64,000 bases of DNA from Pseudomonas capeferrum (GCF_013523055.1 NZ_JAAMQM010000020.1:62001-126000), one strand, 5' to 3'; positions 44,129-53,642 are shown, counted from the stretch's first letter. A program made the numbers and translations. Notes: generated by a model not told the origin, from the sequence alone.

Positions 44129-44866
44129 CTAGACCCCGCTCGCCATGTATCCGCCATCGGCTGCGAGCACATGGCCAGTGACGAATGAAGCCGCAGGCGA
44201 CACCAGGAACGCGATGCAGGCAGCAATCTCGTCAGGCTGCGCCCAGCGCCCGAGCGGCGTACGCGCCAGTACCCGCGCATTGCGCTCGCTAGCCTGCTCC
44301 TGGATCCCGCGGGTCATGGGCGTATCTGTCCAACCCGGGGCCACGGCGTTGACCCTGATGCCATCTTTGCCCCAGGCCACTGCCAGGCTGCGGGTCAATT
44401 GTGCAACAGCACCTTTACTGGCGGCATACGCCGGTGCGGTAGGGCTGCCGAAGAAGCTCATCACTGAGGCAAGGTTGACGATGGCCCCGCCGTTGCGCGC
44501 CAACAGCGCCCGGGCGGCATAGCAGCAGCGCATGGAGCCGTTGAGGTTTATATCCAGCGTTTGTAGAAAGCCCTCTTCCCCGAACTCCGCGGCACCGCGG
44601 CCGATACCGGCGGAGTTGACCAGGATATCGAGACGCTCGAGTTCGGCGAAATAGCCCGTCACCGCCTGGCTGTCGCGTACATCCAGAACGGAAAAACGTA
44701 CTCCGGCCAGGGACGCCTGCGCGCGGCAGGCCTCTACCTCCGTTAGCGCGACCCCGGTGGCGTACACGTCATAGCCCGCGCTTAGCAGCGCAGAGACCGT
44801 CGCCAAGCCAATTCCACTGCTCCCGCCTACCACCACAGCAACCTTACCTGCCAATGCATCGCGCAT
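44129..44866 (-). CDS. SDR-family dehydrogenase
   Basis: The product is 245 residues with GGAG before the ATG. Motifs are VGGSSGIGLATV, VNSAGIG (serine in place of the first asparagine-alanine), and catalytic YAASK. It is a single-gene minus-strand unit ending in the hairpin at 44100 and divergent from the amidohydrolase gene, with two palindrome copies between them. The role is probably oxidation of a hydroxylated intermediate. Confidence 0.88.
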   Translation of the reverse strand: MRDALAGKVAVVVGGSSGIGLATVSALLSAGYDVYATGVALTEVEACRAQASLAGVRFSVLDVRDSQAVTGYFAELERLDILVNSAGIGRGAAEFGEEGFLQTLDINLNGSMRCCYAARALLARNGGAIVNLASVMSFFGSPTAPAYAASKGAVAQLTRSLAVAWGKDGIRVNAVAPGWTDTPMTRGIQEQASERNARVLARTPLGRWAQPDEIAACIAFLVSPAASFVTGHVLAADGGYMASGV

Positions 44867-44894
44867 ATCAAAGCTCTCCGGGCTAGTGCCCTTT

Positions 44895-44913
44895 CGTTGA
44901 CAAAGTGTCAGTT
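44895..44913. promoter_or_regulatory. 19-bp operator-like palindrome, copy 7
   Basis: CGTTGACAAAGTGTCAGTT lies 28 bp upstream of the SDR start at 44866. It contains the perfect inner repeat TGACA-aag-TGTCA shifted slightly from the consensus frame. Confidence 0.6.
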
Positions 44914-44961
44914 AGTAAACCATGACTTACGTCAATTTACGGTGTCTTGACGCCACACATT

Positions 44962-44980
44962 AACTAACATACAGTCAGTT
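44962..44980. promoter_or_regulatory. 19-bp operator-like palindrome, copy 8
   Basis: AACTAACATACAGTCAGTT lies 31 bp upstream of the amidohydrolase start at 45012, so this intergenic region carries one copy per divergent gene. Confidence 0.7.
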
Positions 44981-45011
44981 TCACTTAACAGCCACACCGA
45001 TTGCAGAGGCC

Positions 45012-46214
45012 ATGATGCGTAAAGTCGATTACCCGATCTACGATGTTGACAGGCATTTCTACGAGCCGCCGGAAGCGTTCCTGACGCACTTGCCCAAGCA
45101 ATACCGCAAGGAATTCCAGTACGTGCAGGTCAATGGCCGCACCAAGCTGGCAGTGGGCGGCGTGATCAGCGACTACATCCCCAACCCGACCTTTGATGTA
45201 GTCGCCGCCCCGGGCGCCCACGAGCACTGGTACCGCGGCGACAACCCAGAAGGCCTGTCGCTGCGCGAAATCGGTGGTGAGCCGGTGCCCTCCGACCCGG
45301 CGTTCTTCGATGGTGCGGCGCACCTGAAGGTCATGGACGAACAGAAAATCCATGCTGGCCTGTTCATCCCAACCCTGGCGTCGGTGATCGAAGAGCGTCT
45401 GGCCGACAAGCCGGATGCCATTGCGGCCTTGATGCACGCTTCCAACCAGTGGTTGGCAGAAGGTTGTGGTTTCGCCCGCGATAACCGTCTGTTCCCAGTA
45501 CCGATGATCAACCTGTTCGACGTCGACCGCGCTGTCGAAGAGCTGGAATACGTGCTCAAGCACGGGGCACGTGTGGTGGGTATACGGCCCGCGCCCGTCG
45601 CCGGGACCAAGGACCCATTAGCCGGCCGTGCCCCAGGCATGCCTGAATTCGACCCCTTCTGGGCGCGGGTCAACGAAGCGAAGATCTTCGTCATGCTGCA
45701 CGTCTCGGATTCCGGCTATGACAAGATCAACCGCTGGTGGACTGCCGGTGGCAAGGGCGAATTCCGCCCGTTCGAGAAGGAGCCGTTTCCAGAGATCCTG
45801 GACTGGATGGGCCGTGCCATCTCCGACACGCTGGCATCGCTGATCTGCCACGGCGTCTTCGATCGCTTCCCCGATGTGCGCATAGCCTCGTTGGAAAACG
45901 GCAGTGCTTGGCTGGAGCCGCTACTGGGCCGCCTTGCCCTGAACTACAAAAAGATGCCTCGGGCATTCAAGACCGACCCGGTGGAAAGCTTCAAGAAGCA
46001 TGTGTTCGTATCGCCCTTCTACGAAGACCCTGTGCTGCGCCTGTGCGAGGTGATGGGGGAGAACCGTATCTTGTTTGGCAGCGATTGGCCTCACCCGGAG
46101 GGCTTGGCCCACCCGTGGGACTTCTTCAAGGACATCGCCGACCTCAACGATACCCAGGCCAAGCGCGTCATGAGCAGTAACCTCAAGGGCCTGCTTGAAG
46201 GGGTGCGTGACTAA
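45012..46214 (+). CDS. Amidohydrolase-2 family (PF04909) metal-dependent hydrolase
   Basis: The product is 400 residues; the ATG at 45012 or 45015 may be used. The N-terminal metal site of the family (usually D-x-H-x-H) reads YDVDRHFYEP. Later come MLHVSD, SLENGS and the catalytic FGSDWPHPEG, in the order of the TIM-barrel amidohydrolases that include decarboxylases and ring hydrolases. It may hydrolyse or decarboxylate a cyclic ketone or enol intermediate. Monocistronic, followed by a strong terminator. Confidence 0.88.
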   Translation: MMRKVDYPIYDVDRHFYEPPEAFLTHLPKQYRKEFQYVQVNGRTKLAVGGVISDYIPNPTFDVVAAPGAHEHWYRGDNPEGLSLREIGGEPVPSDPAFFDGAAHLKVMDEQKIHAGLFIPTLASVIEERLADKPDAIAALMHASNQWLAEGCGFARDNRLFPVPMINLFDVDRAVEELEYVLKHGARVVGIRPAPVAGTKDPLAGRAPGMPEFDPFWARVNEAKIFVMLHVSDSGYDKINRWWTAGGKGEFRPFEKEPFPEILDWMGRAISDTLASLICHGVFDRFPDVRIASLENGSAWLEPLLGRLALNYKKMPRAFKTDPVESFKKHVFVSPFYEDPVLRLCEVMGENRILFGSDWPHPEGLAHPWDFFKDIADLNDTQAKRVMSSNLKGLLEGVRD

Positions 46215-46295
46215 GCCGTTATGATACCGCCGTGGTAGTGCCGCCGTTGTGGCAGTGAGGTTGCCCAGACCGGAGGCAGTTGGTTGACAATGTGC

Positions 46296-46330
46296 AAGGC
46301 CTGCCGGCTAGAACTGCAGGCCTTTTTTCT
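46296..46330 (+). terminator. Rho-independent terminator after the amidohydrolase gene
   Basis: AAGGCCTGC and GCAGGCCTT form a 9-bp stem followed by a run of T, about 80 bp after the stop at 46214. Confidence 0.85.
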
Positions 46331-46344
46331 AAGTAAGGCAACGC

Positions 46345-47215
46345 TCAGATCCTGAACGCCGCTATGGCCTGTTGCAAGTGCCCCACTTGGCCGAGCAGCT
46401 GTTCGCTGGCTTGCTCGGAACGCGCTGCCCCTTGGGGGGTGCAGTCGCCGACCTGGCTGATCTGCCGATCCCCTGCGAAACCGCCGTTTGCTGCTCGGCT
46501 GCGGCGGCGATCTGTTGACTCTGCTCGACGATCAGGCCTATGGCCGTGAGGATATTGTCCAGGGCAGTTTCAGCATGGTCCGCCTGACTTGCCGTGGCAC
46601 CGGCCATCTGATGGCTGTCCCCCATCGTCTTCACCGTGGCGCCGACGCGGTTGCGCAGGCTGTCGATCATTCGCTCGATTTCAGTAGTGGAGTGTTGGGT
46701 TCGCCGTGCCAGGGTTCGCACTTCACCGGCCACGACCGCTGCGCGCTGACGGCGGACACCGACTGCACGAGTTCGGTTTGCTTGCCAACCTGCACAGCCA
46801 CCCCGCTGACCCGCAGGATAAGGTCTTGGATTTGCCCACGGCGCCATTGATAGTCGAGCCTAAATGGGCCAATTCGTCCTGACTGCTGCCCTGGAAACTA
46901 GCCGTCATATTCCCCTGCTGCAACTCGCTGCATGACGGCATCCAGGTCACCGAGCACGCGTCGCACAGACAGGTAGAGCGCACCGTAGAGGTAAAGCACC
47001 GATAAGAACACCAACCCCAACCCGGACAGCAGCGAGATCATTTGCCGACGTGCAAGGTCTACACGCGTTTCCAGCGCCCCGCCCAGTGCGCTCAACGCGG
47101 CCTCGGTCAGTTGCAGGTTGGCGCGGCTGTATCCACTCATCTGGTCAAAAAAGCTTGGCCAAGGCATCGCCGGCTCGACGTCGCTTAGTACCTGCTCATC
47201 TACCAGTGCGCAGGC
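46345..47215 (-). pseudogene. Decayed methyl-accepting chemotaxis protein, N-terminally truncated and frameshifted
   Basis: Minus-strand pieces in different frames add up to an MCP. About 46898-47215 encodes a periplasmic tail, a transmembrane helix (LLSGLGLVFLSVLYLYGALYL region) and a HAMP-like start (RRVLGDLDAVMQRVAAGEYD). 46450-46847 encodes signalling-domain stretches such as VAGEVRTLARRTQ and IAAAAEQQTAVSQGI. The far end in a third frame gives VGHLQQAIAAFRI then a stop at 46345. The conserved hairpin is interrupted by frameshifts near 46440, 46755 and 46840. The ligand domain is missing, replaced by the 3' end of the MFS gene at 47196. This is probably the relic of a chemoreceptor. Confidence 0.8.
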
Positions 47216-48815
47216 GCTCGCCAGGTTCCGACGGCACCGGCATCGACTCGGCAATACAGTGGGACAGCTCTGGCCCCTGGTCACCGACGTGCAGTTTCCG
47301 TACCCGCTCTTGCGCCTCACGATCTGCCTGGGTAGATCGGCTTTGCTGGCGCACGTAGTCAGACCAGGAGTCCACCGTGAAGCGCTCCATGTACCACCCC
47401 GGCCGCTCCAGCTCACGGTAGATACACCAGAAACTTGCGCCATCGCGCCGTCGATTGAGCCCCATCGCATGCACCCGGCGAAGAAACTCGACACGGTCCT
47501 CAGCACGGATCTGGTACGCGAACTGGACGGTCACTGGCCCGTCCTCTGGCTGCAAATGGGTAAAGGAGAAGCCCGGAACTTCATGGCCAGAAGGCGTTAC
47601 CTCCGCCTCCTCCCCGACACGGGCACGGTAGCGGCGCATCACCAGTAGCGACAGCACCACCATCAACGAGGCAACGAGCAACGCCTCACCGGCGCCGATG
47701 TGCGTCGCTACCGCGCCCCAGGCAGCTCCGCCAAGGGCAAGCGAGCCTTGGAATGCAAGCATGTAGATCGCCACGGAGCGGGCTCGGATCCACGGCGGCA
47801 CCGTGCTCTGGATAGCCACCAGGTTGACGGTGCCTACACCGAGCCAGCCCATGCCGGCAAAAAACAACGCCACACATTGCATGACAGGGTTGGGTACCTG
47901 CGCCACCACCAACATGCCCAAGGCGTAGATGAGGCACGCGAAGGTAACCAGCTGATTGATTTCCAAGCGGGCTTTGAGCATCGGTAGGAACAAAGCGCCG
48001 CACAAGGTGCCAACGCCAATGCTACCGAGCAGCAAGCCGTAGTTGCCGGCGCCTCCAGAGCCGCTGGCTATCACTGGTAGCAGCGCCCACAGGGCGCTGC
48101 CCGCGCCAACGAAGGCAAGCGTGCGCAAGCACTGGCTGCGCACAACCTGCGAATAACGGGCGTAGCGCAGCGCATCTCGCAACCCCGCCCACACCCCCTG
48201 CGCAGGCAACGTCAGGTCCATGGTGGGCTTGCTCATAAAGGTCACCACCAGCACCGAGCCAAGCAACAGCGCAGTGCAGATCAAAAACACGCTGACGATG
48301 CCGGAAACCGCCAACACACCGCCCGCCAAGGCCGGACCCACCGCACGGGCCGCACTGTAGGAGACCGACGACAGCGCCATCGCGGACGCCATGAAATCTC
48401 GCGGCACCGCTTCAGCTTGGGTGGTGTACCAGGCCGGCCCTTGCAGGGCGAAGCCAATCCCGAAGGCGAAGGTCAGCGCCAGCAACGACCAGGGACCGAT
48501 CATGCCGGTGATGCAGAAGCCAACCAGCGCCAACGCTGCCAACAGCATCCCCAAGTGCGTCAGCAGCAAATAACGCCGCCGATCAAAGATGTCTGCGAAC
48601 ACACCGCCAGGCAGGCCGAAGAAAAACGACGGCAGGCTGATCGCAGTCTGGACCAACGCCACCAGCATCGGCGAACTGCTCAGGGACACCATTAACCAGG
48701 CCGCCCCCACGTTCTGCATCCAGATCGCCAGGTTCATTGCCAGCGCGCCGAGCCACAGCCAGCGAAAGGATCGAAAGCGCAACGGCGCCCAGAGCGAGTT
48801 CGAACTGTCAGTCAT
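47196..48815 (-). CDS. MFS transporter with C-terminal soluble domain (PF05977-like)
   Basis: The product is 539 residues. The first ~400 have about 11-12 transmembrane helices, with GLPGGVFADIFDRRRYLL in the first cytoplasmic loop and GPAWYTTQAEAVPRD, both typical of the 'transmembrane secretion effector' MFS group. The last ~130 residues form a soluble domain (VTVQFAYQIRAEDRVEFLRR, then WYMERFTVDSW) resembling the ABM/dimeric ferredoxin-like fold often found in these proteins. The extreme C-terminus runs into the decayed MCP sequence and may be altered. Export or import of a pathway compound is likely. Divergent from the DUF35 operon. Confidence 0.88.
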   Translation of the reverse strand: MTDSSNSLWAPLRFRSFRWLWLGALAMNLAIWMQNVGAAWLMVSLSSSPMLVALVQTAISLPSFFFGLPGGVFADIFDRRRYLLLTHLGMLLAALALVGFCITGMIGPWSLLALTFAFGIGFALQGPAWYTTQAEAVPRDFMASAMALSSVSYSAARAVGPALAGGVLAVSGIVSVFLICTALLLGSVLVVTFMSKPTMDLTLPAQGVWAGLRDALRYARYSQVVRSQCLRTLAFVGAGSALWALLPVIASGSGGAGNYGLLLGSIGVGTLCGALFLPMLKARLEINQLVTFACLIYALGMLVVAQVPNPVMQCVALFFAGMGWLGVGTVNLVAIQSTVPPWIRARSVAIYMLAFQGSLALGGAAWGAVATHIGAGEALLVASLMVVLSLLVMRRYRARVGEEAEVTPSGHEVPGFSFTHLQPEDGPVTVQFAYQIRAEDRVEFLRRVHAMGLNRRRDGASFWCIYRELERPGWYMERFTVDSWSDYVRQQSRSTQADREAQERVRKLHVGDQGPELSHCIAESMPVPSEPGERLRTGR

Positions 48816-48880
48816 CAGAATTCCCGTGTTTACGAAAGTGGCCGTGGCTTGACTCGCCGTATGAATGGACCCATATTGAA

Positions 48881-48899
48881 AACTAACTGATCGACAGTT
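48881..48899. promoter_or_regulatory. 19-bp operator-like palindrome, copy 9
   Basis: AACTAACTGATCGACAGTT lies between the divergent MFS gene (48815, minus) and the DUF35 gene (49023, plus). A shorter repeat TGACATAGTCA follows at about 48913. Confidence 0.7.
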
Positions 48900-49022
48900 T
48901 TAACGTTCTACATGACATAGTCAATCGACAAGATATAGGGTTACCCAGCAATTGCTAACAACATGACAGCTTTATCGCGCTGTCCACCTTGGATTATCAG
49001 GCGTTCATCAGGACCGCACATC

Positions 49023-49409
49023 ATGCCCTTATGCCCCGATCTCGATTTCCAGACTCACCTCAGCCAGGGCCGCTTCATGCTCCAACGCAGCCGGGCCAGT
49101 CAGCGTCATTTTTTTTATCCGCGGGTTGTCGAGCCCGGCACCGGGGCTACTGACCTGGAGTGGGTAGAGGCCAGCGGCCTGGGCACCGTCTATGCGGTCA
49201 CCGTGGTGCGGCCCAAACCCCCGGCTAGCCCGTATTGCGTGGTGTTGGTCGACCTGGATGAAGGCCCGCGCCTCATGTCCCGCGTAGAGGGCATGGCGGC
49301 TGAGCAAGTCAGCATTGGCCTGCGCGTCAAGGCGCGAATAGCCGGTGGCACTGAACAGTTTTTTGTCATTTTCGACCCACAAGAATCAGGCGAACGTCAT
49401 GGCCATTAA
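49023..49409 (+). CDS. DUF35 OB-fold protein without zinc-ribbon cysteines
   Basis: The product is 128 residues from the ATG at 49023, with AGGA upstream. The typical DUF35 order is present: an N-terminal helix with LSQGRFMLQR, then LEWVEASGLGTVYAVTVV, the OB-fold core, and a C-terminal strand. The rubredoxin-like zinc ribbon, normally RCxxCG...CPxC, has lost all its cysteines (RSRASQ at about 22-27). DUF35 proteins pair with thiolase-like or MaoC-like partners, as ChsH2 does with Ltp2. Its partner here is not adjacent. First gene of a five-gene plus-strand operon. Confidence 0.85.
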   Translation: MPLCPDLDFQTHLSQGRFMLQRSRASQRHFFYPRVVEPGTGATDLEWVEASGLGTVYAVTVVRPKPPASPYCVVLVDLDEGPRLMSRVEGMAAEQVSIGLRVKARIAGGTEQFFVIFDPQESGERHGH

Positions 49410-50178
49410 AAACCCTATGTCCCTTGAGGGACGCACCATCATCATCACCGGCGCCGGCCAAGGCATAGGCTTGGGCATTGCCCGCCTTGCCATCGAACTC
49501 GGTGCCAACGTGGCCGCAGTGGACCTTAATCAACAGGCATTGGAGGCCGCCGCTGAAACCCTCGGCGAGCGCTATTTACCGCTGGCCGGCGGTGTGGCCG
49601 ACGCCGATTTCGTGCAAAGCGCGGTCGACCGTGCCATTGCACGCTTCGGTGCCGTGCATGGGCTGGTCAATAACGCTGGCATCGGGCGCCCGGCGTTGAT
49701 TGAGAAGATGACCCTCGAGCAATGGCAGCAAGTGTTGGACGTACACCTCACCGGCTCCTTCCTGTTCACCCAAGCGGTTGGCCGCCACCTGCTCGAGCGC
49801 AGCAAAGCCGGCGACAAGGCCTGCGGCTCGATTGTGTTCATCTCGTCCGACGCTGGGCGCCGCGGCAGCCTGGGGCAAATCAACTACTCGGCGGCCAAGT
49901 CGGGGATGTTCGGCATGGCCATGACCGCCGCCCGCGAATGGGCCAAGCATGGGGTGCGTGCTAATGCCGTGTGCTTTGGCATGGTGGAAACCGCCATGAC
50001 CGAAAAAGTACGAACCGACCCGCGCTTTCTTGACAGCTACCTGCAGCAGATCGCCCTAGGCCGTTTCGCTTCGCCCGAAGAAGTCTCGGTACCGGTCTGC
50101 TTCCTGCTCTCGGAAGGGGCTTCCTATATCACCGGCCAAGTCCTTTCGGTCAATGGCGGCTACACCATCGCGGTATGA
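49399..50178 (+). CDS. SDR-family dehydrogenase
   Basis: The product is 259 residues from the ATG at 49399, overlapping the DUF35 gene by 11 bp. It has TGAGQGIGLG, NNAGIGRP and catalytic YSAAK, with C-terminal LSVNGGY. The stop overlaps the start of the CaiB gene (ATGA), so translation is coupled. A beta-hydroxyacyl-CoA or ring alcohol dehydrogenase role is expected. Confidence 0.88.
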   Translation: MAIKNPMSLEGRTIIITGAGQGIGLGIARLAIELGANVAAVDLNQQALEAAAETLGERYLPLAGGVADADFVQSAVDRAIARFGAVHGLVNNAGIGRPALIEKMTLEQWQQVLDVHLTGSFLFTQAVGRHLLERSKAGDKACGSIVFISSDAGRRGSLGQINYSAAKSGMFGMAMTAAREWAKHGVRANAVCFGMVETAMTEKVRTDPRFLDSYLQQIALGRFASPEEVSVPVCFLLSEGASYITGQVLSVNGGYTIAV

Positions 50179-51416
50179 CTATGAACAGTATCTCTGCAGA
50201 AGCACTCAGCGGTATCCGTGTACTCGACATGACCCGCGTGATTGCCGGGCCCTACGCCGGGCAAATCCTGGCAGACCTTGGCGCGGAGGTCATCAAGGTC
50301 GAGCGTCAAGGCGAAGGCGATGACATCCGTCGCATTGGCCCGCCCTGGATCACCAGCACCGAGGGCCAGCCTCACCAGGAGTCCACCTACAGCCAGGCGG
50401 CCAACCGCAACAAGCGCTCCATTACCGTCGACTTCGCGCAGCCTGAAGGCGCCGAACTGATTCGCCAACTGGTAGCAAATTGCGACGTGCTGCTGGAAAA
50501 CTACCGCACCGGCACCCTGGCCAAATACGGGCTGGGCTATGACGACCTGCGCAAGATCAACCCGCGCCTGATCTGCTGCTCCATCACCGGCTTCGGCCAA
50601 ACCGGCCCCTACGCCAACCGCTCGGGCTATGACTACCTGATCCAGGCAATGGCTGGGGTCATGTCGGTTACCGGCCACCGCGACGGCGAACCGGGGGAAG
50701 GCCCACTGCGCGTGGGCATTCCGGTCGCTGATATTTGTGCCGGCCTTTACGCTGCGATTGGCGTTCTCGGTGCACTCAATCATCGCAACAATACGGGTGA
50801 AGGCCAGCATATCGATGTGTCGCTGTTCGACGCCCAGGCTGCAACCCTGCTCAATACCTTTTCCGCCTGGTTCAACGCCGGCAAGGAGCTGGGCCGCACC
50901 GGCAACGACCACCCTAGCGCTTCGCCCTATGGCGTTTACCCCGTCGATGACGGGTTCATCCTGGTCGCGACCTTCAATGACCGTGAGTTTGCACGCCTGG
51001 CCAAGGCAGTGGGTCGTGAAGATTGGCTAGACGACCCACGCTTCGCCAAGAACGGCGCGCGGGTGGCTAACCGCCAAGCATTGTCGCAGCAATTGAGCGC
51101 GGCCCTGGAGGGGCGTAGCAAAGCCGAGTGGATCGAACACCTGAATGCCAACACCGTGTCCTGCGGGCCCATCAACGATATGCAAGACCTTGAGCAAGAC
51201 CCGCACGTGATCGAGCGGGAGATGATCGTGGTGCAGGAGCACCCCGTGAACGGCACCGTGCGCTCGGCTGCAAGCCCGATGCGCTTCTCGGCCACCCCGG
51301 TGCGCTACAAGCATGCTCCGCCGGCCGTGGGTGAGCACACCGACGCCGTGCTGGGCGAGTGGCTCGGCTTCTCGACCGAGCGTATCGCCGAGTTGCGCCA
51401 GCGCAACGTCATTTGA
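50175..51416 (+). CDS. CaiB/BaiF-family CoA transferase or racemase
   Basis: The product is 413 residues. It has GPYAGQILADLGAEVIKVER, NRNKRSITVDF and the expected catalytic Asp186 in PVADICAGLYA. The long form and these motifs fit CoA transferases; alpha-methylacyl-CoA racemase activity is also possible. It is flanked by an SDR and an ACAD pair, placing it in side-chain CoA chemistry. Related to but distinct from the product of 28789-29976. Confidence 0.88.
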   Translation: MTMNSISAEALSGIRVLDMTRVIAGPYAGQILADLGAEVIKVERQGEGDDIRRIGPPWITSTEGQPHQESTYSQAANRNKRSITVDFAQPEGAELIRQLVANCDVLLENYRTGTLAKYGLGYDDLRKINPRLICCSITGFGQTGPYANRSGYDYLIQAMAGVMSVTGHRDGEPGEGPLRVGIPVADICAGLYAAIGVLGALNHRNNTGEGQHIDVSLFDAQAATLLNTFSAWFNAGKELGRTGNDHPSASPYGVYPVDDGFILVATFNDREFARLAKAVGREDWLDDPRFAKNGARVANRQALSQQLSAALEGRSKAEWIEHLNANTVSCGPINDMQDLEQDPHVIEREMIVVQEHPVNGTVRSAASPMRFSATPVRYKHAPPAVGEHTDAVLGEWLGFSTERIAELRQRNVI

Positions 51417-51426
51417 GGGAATTGCC

Positions 51427-52587
51427 TTGACCTCCGTATTCAGTTTCCAACCCCTGCAACTGCCCTCCTCGCTTGAGCCCCTACGCCAGGAGGCCCGAGC
51501 GTTCCTGGCCGAAGCCGCAACCCAGTGGTCAGGCTGGAAGGTGGGCCACTCCTGGACCGGTTTCGACCGCGCATTCAGCCGTGAAGTCGCCCAGCGCGGT
51601 TGGATCGGTATGACCTGGCCGGGAGCCTATGGCGGCCATGAGCGCTCGGGCTTGGAGCGTTATGTAGTCGTGGAAGAAATGCTCGCTGTTGGCGCCCCCC
51701 TGGGTGCCCACTGGTTCGGCGATCGCCAGAGTGGCCCGCTGTTACTGCGTCTGGGCACCGAGGCGCAACGCCGGCGTTTCCTACCAATGATCGCCCAAGG
51801 TGAGGCGTCGTTCTGCATCGGCCTCAGTGAGCCGGATTCGGGTTCCGACTTGGCCTCGCTGCGCTCCCGCGCGACCCGCGTAGAGGGCGGCTGGCGCCTG
51901 AACGGGCGCAAGGTATGGACCACCAACGCCCACCTGTGCGACTTCATGATCGGCCTGTTCCGCTCTGGCGGCCCGGCCGATACAGAGAAGCACAAAGGCT
52001 TGTCGCAATACATCATCGACATGCGTGCTAGCGGCATCGAAGTGCGACCGATTCACGACCTGACCGGTGAAGCCCACTTCAACGAAGTGACGTTCGACAA
52101 CGTATTCGTGGCTGATGACATGCTCGTGGGCCGCGAGGGTGAAGGCTGGGCGCAAGCCAGCGGCGAACTGGCCTACGAACGCAGCCAGCCCGACCGCTAC
52201 ATGAGCGCGTTCCCACTGCTGCCACTGACCATCGACGCCCTACGTGAGGCTGGGGCTTGCGATCGCCTCGCCGCGCGCCGCTTGGGCGAGGCAGTGGCAG
52301 AGCTTGCCGTGCTGCGCGAGATGTCGCTGTCCATCGTAGGCCAGCTGCAAGGCGGCCATTCACCGGCCAAGGAAGCAGCGCTAGTCAAAGACCTGGGCAA
52401 CCTCCATGAGCAGCGGATTCCAGACCTGGTGCGTGAGCTGCTCGATTGCCCATCGCGGATCGATGGGCAGGATCGGCTCAGCGAGCTCCAGGCATTCCTG
52501 GTGCAGAATGTACCGGTCTTCACCCTGCGCGGCGGCACCCGGGAAATTCTGCGCGGCATCATCGCCAAGGGGCTAGGACTGAAATGA
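51427..52587 (+). CDS. Acyl-CoA dehydrogenase, large-type subunit
   Basis: The product is 386 residues. I take a TTG start at 51427 because GAGGGA lies 7 bases upstream and the reading begins right after the CaiB stop; an ATG further upstream would overlap that gene by about 100 bp. It shows GLSEPDSGSDLASL and a C-terminal RGGTREILRGIIAKGLG, the large-type signature. Its stop overlaps the start of the next ACAD gene. The pair should form a heteromeric desaturase for a bulky acyl-CoA. Confidence 0.9.
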   Translation: MTSVFSFQPLQLPSSLEPLRQEARAFLAEAATQWSGWKVGHSWTGFDRAFSREVAQRGWIGMTWPGAYGGHERSGLERYVVVEEMLAVGAPLGAHWFGDRQSGPLLLRLGTEAQRRRFLPMIAQGEASFCIGLSEPDSGSDLASLRSRATRVEGGWRLNGRKVWTTNAHLCDFMIGLFRSGGPADTEKHKGLSQYIIDMRASGIEVRPIHDLTGEAHFNEVTFDNVFVADDMLVGREGEGWAQASGELAYERSQPDRYMSAFPLLPLTIDALREAGACDRLAARRLGEAVAELAVLREMSLSIVGQLQGGHSPAKEAALVKDLGNLHEQRIPDLVRELLDCPSRIDGQDRLSELQAFLVQNVPVFTLRGGTREILRGIIAKGLGLK

Positions 52588-53639
52588 GTGACAGCGAAAT
52601 GAACATAAGCGACATGCTGACCGAGCAAGTGCAGCGCCTTTTTGCCGCCCACATCAACCGAGACAGCTGGGTGCAGGCCGAACGCGGCACGCTGGACGGC
52701 GAACTCTGGCAGGCCATCGAAGCGATGGGTATCACCCTGGCGCTGATGGATGAAGACGCCGGCGGTGCGGGCCTTAGTTGGGCGCAAAGCGAGCCGGTGC
52801 TGCGCCTGTGCGGAAGCCATGCGGCACCTGCGCCGCTAGGGGAAACCGCCCTCGCCGCCTGGGCGCTCGCCCGCGCAGGCCTGGAGGTACCTGAAGGGGT
52901 ACTGACGCTTTCTGGAGAAGCCTTTGAGCTGGACGACCAGAACAGGGTACATGGCCAGGATGCGCAACTGAGCTGGCTGCCAGCCGCCGCTCATGTGGTC
53001 GTGACGGCGCTGCGCGACGGTGTCACCCACCTGTGCCTGATGCGCGCCGACGCAGGCGTGCAGCAGGCTGTGCGCACCTTGGACCGCCTGCCCTGCGCCA
53101 ATTTCGTGTTGGCAAACGCCAGCCCGCTGCAGATGCACCCGGCGCCGTTTCTCGACGCGCTAGGCCTTCGCCCCCACCTCGCTACGCTGCGCAGCGTGCA
53201 AATGGCCGGCGCGATGGGTACGGTGCTGGACCTGTGCGTGGAATACGCCAATACGCGCGTGCAATTCGGCCGACCGATTGCCAAGTTCCAGGCGATCCAG
53301 CAAATGATTGCCGAGCTCGCCGCGCACGCTGCCAGCGCCCAGGTGGCCGGGCTGTATGCTGCACGCCAAGTCGATGCCGGCAATGCCAGCTATGGCGCGG
53401 CTATCGCCAAAAGCCTGGTAGGCCGCGCTGCCACCCGCTCTGCAGCCATCGCGCACCAGGTATTCGGGGCGATCGGAGTGACCGACGAACACAGCCTGCA
53501 CTATTACACCCGTCGGCTCTGGCAGTGGCGAGCTGAGGCAGGCAGTGAGCATTGGTGGTCGGAGCGCATTGGCCGCCAAGTACTGGCCAACGACGGCACC
53601 GCCTTGTGGAAAACGCTGACCCTGCCGTTCGCGGACTGA
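52584..53639 (+). CDS. Acyl-CoA dehydrogenase, partner subunit
   Basis: The product is 351 residues from the ATG at 52584. It lacks the GGT-E motif and has instead GAIGVTDEHSLHYYTRR near the C-terminus, the partner-subunit signature also seen in the 11055 product and the first half of the 14851 fusion. Last gene of the DUF35-SDR-CaiB-ACAD-ACAD operon. Confidence 0.9.
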   Translation: MSDSEMNISDMLTEQVQRLFAAHINRDSWVQAERGTLDGELWQAIEAMGITLALMDEDAGGAGLSWAQSEPVLRLCGSHAAPAPLGETALAAWALARAGLEVPEGVLTLSGEAFELDDQNRVHGQDAQLSWLPAAAHVVVTALRDGVTHLCLMRADAGVQQAVRTLDRLPCANFVLANASPLQMHPAPFLDALGLRPHLATLRSVQMAGAMGTVLDLCVEYANTRVQFGRPIAKFQAIQQMIAELAAHAASAQVAGLYAARQVDAGNASYGAAIAKSLVGRAATRSAAIAHQVFGAIGVTDEHSLHYYTRRLWQWRAEAGSEHWWSERIGRQVLANDGTALWKTLTLPFAD

Positions 53640-53642
53640 AAT

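Noticed and set aside
44922..44940. Inverted repeat TGAC-N4-GTCA between copies 7 and 8
   Set aside because: The spacing differs by one base from the consensus and the outer bases do not match.
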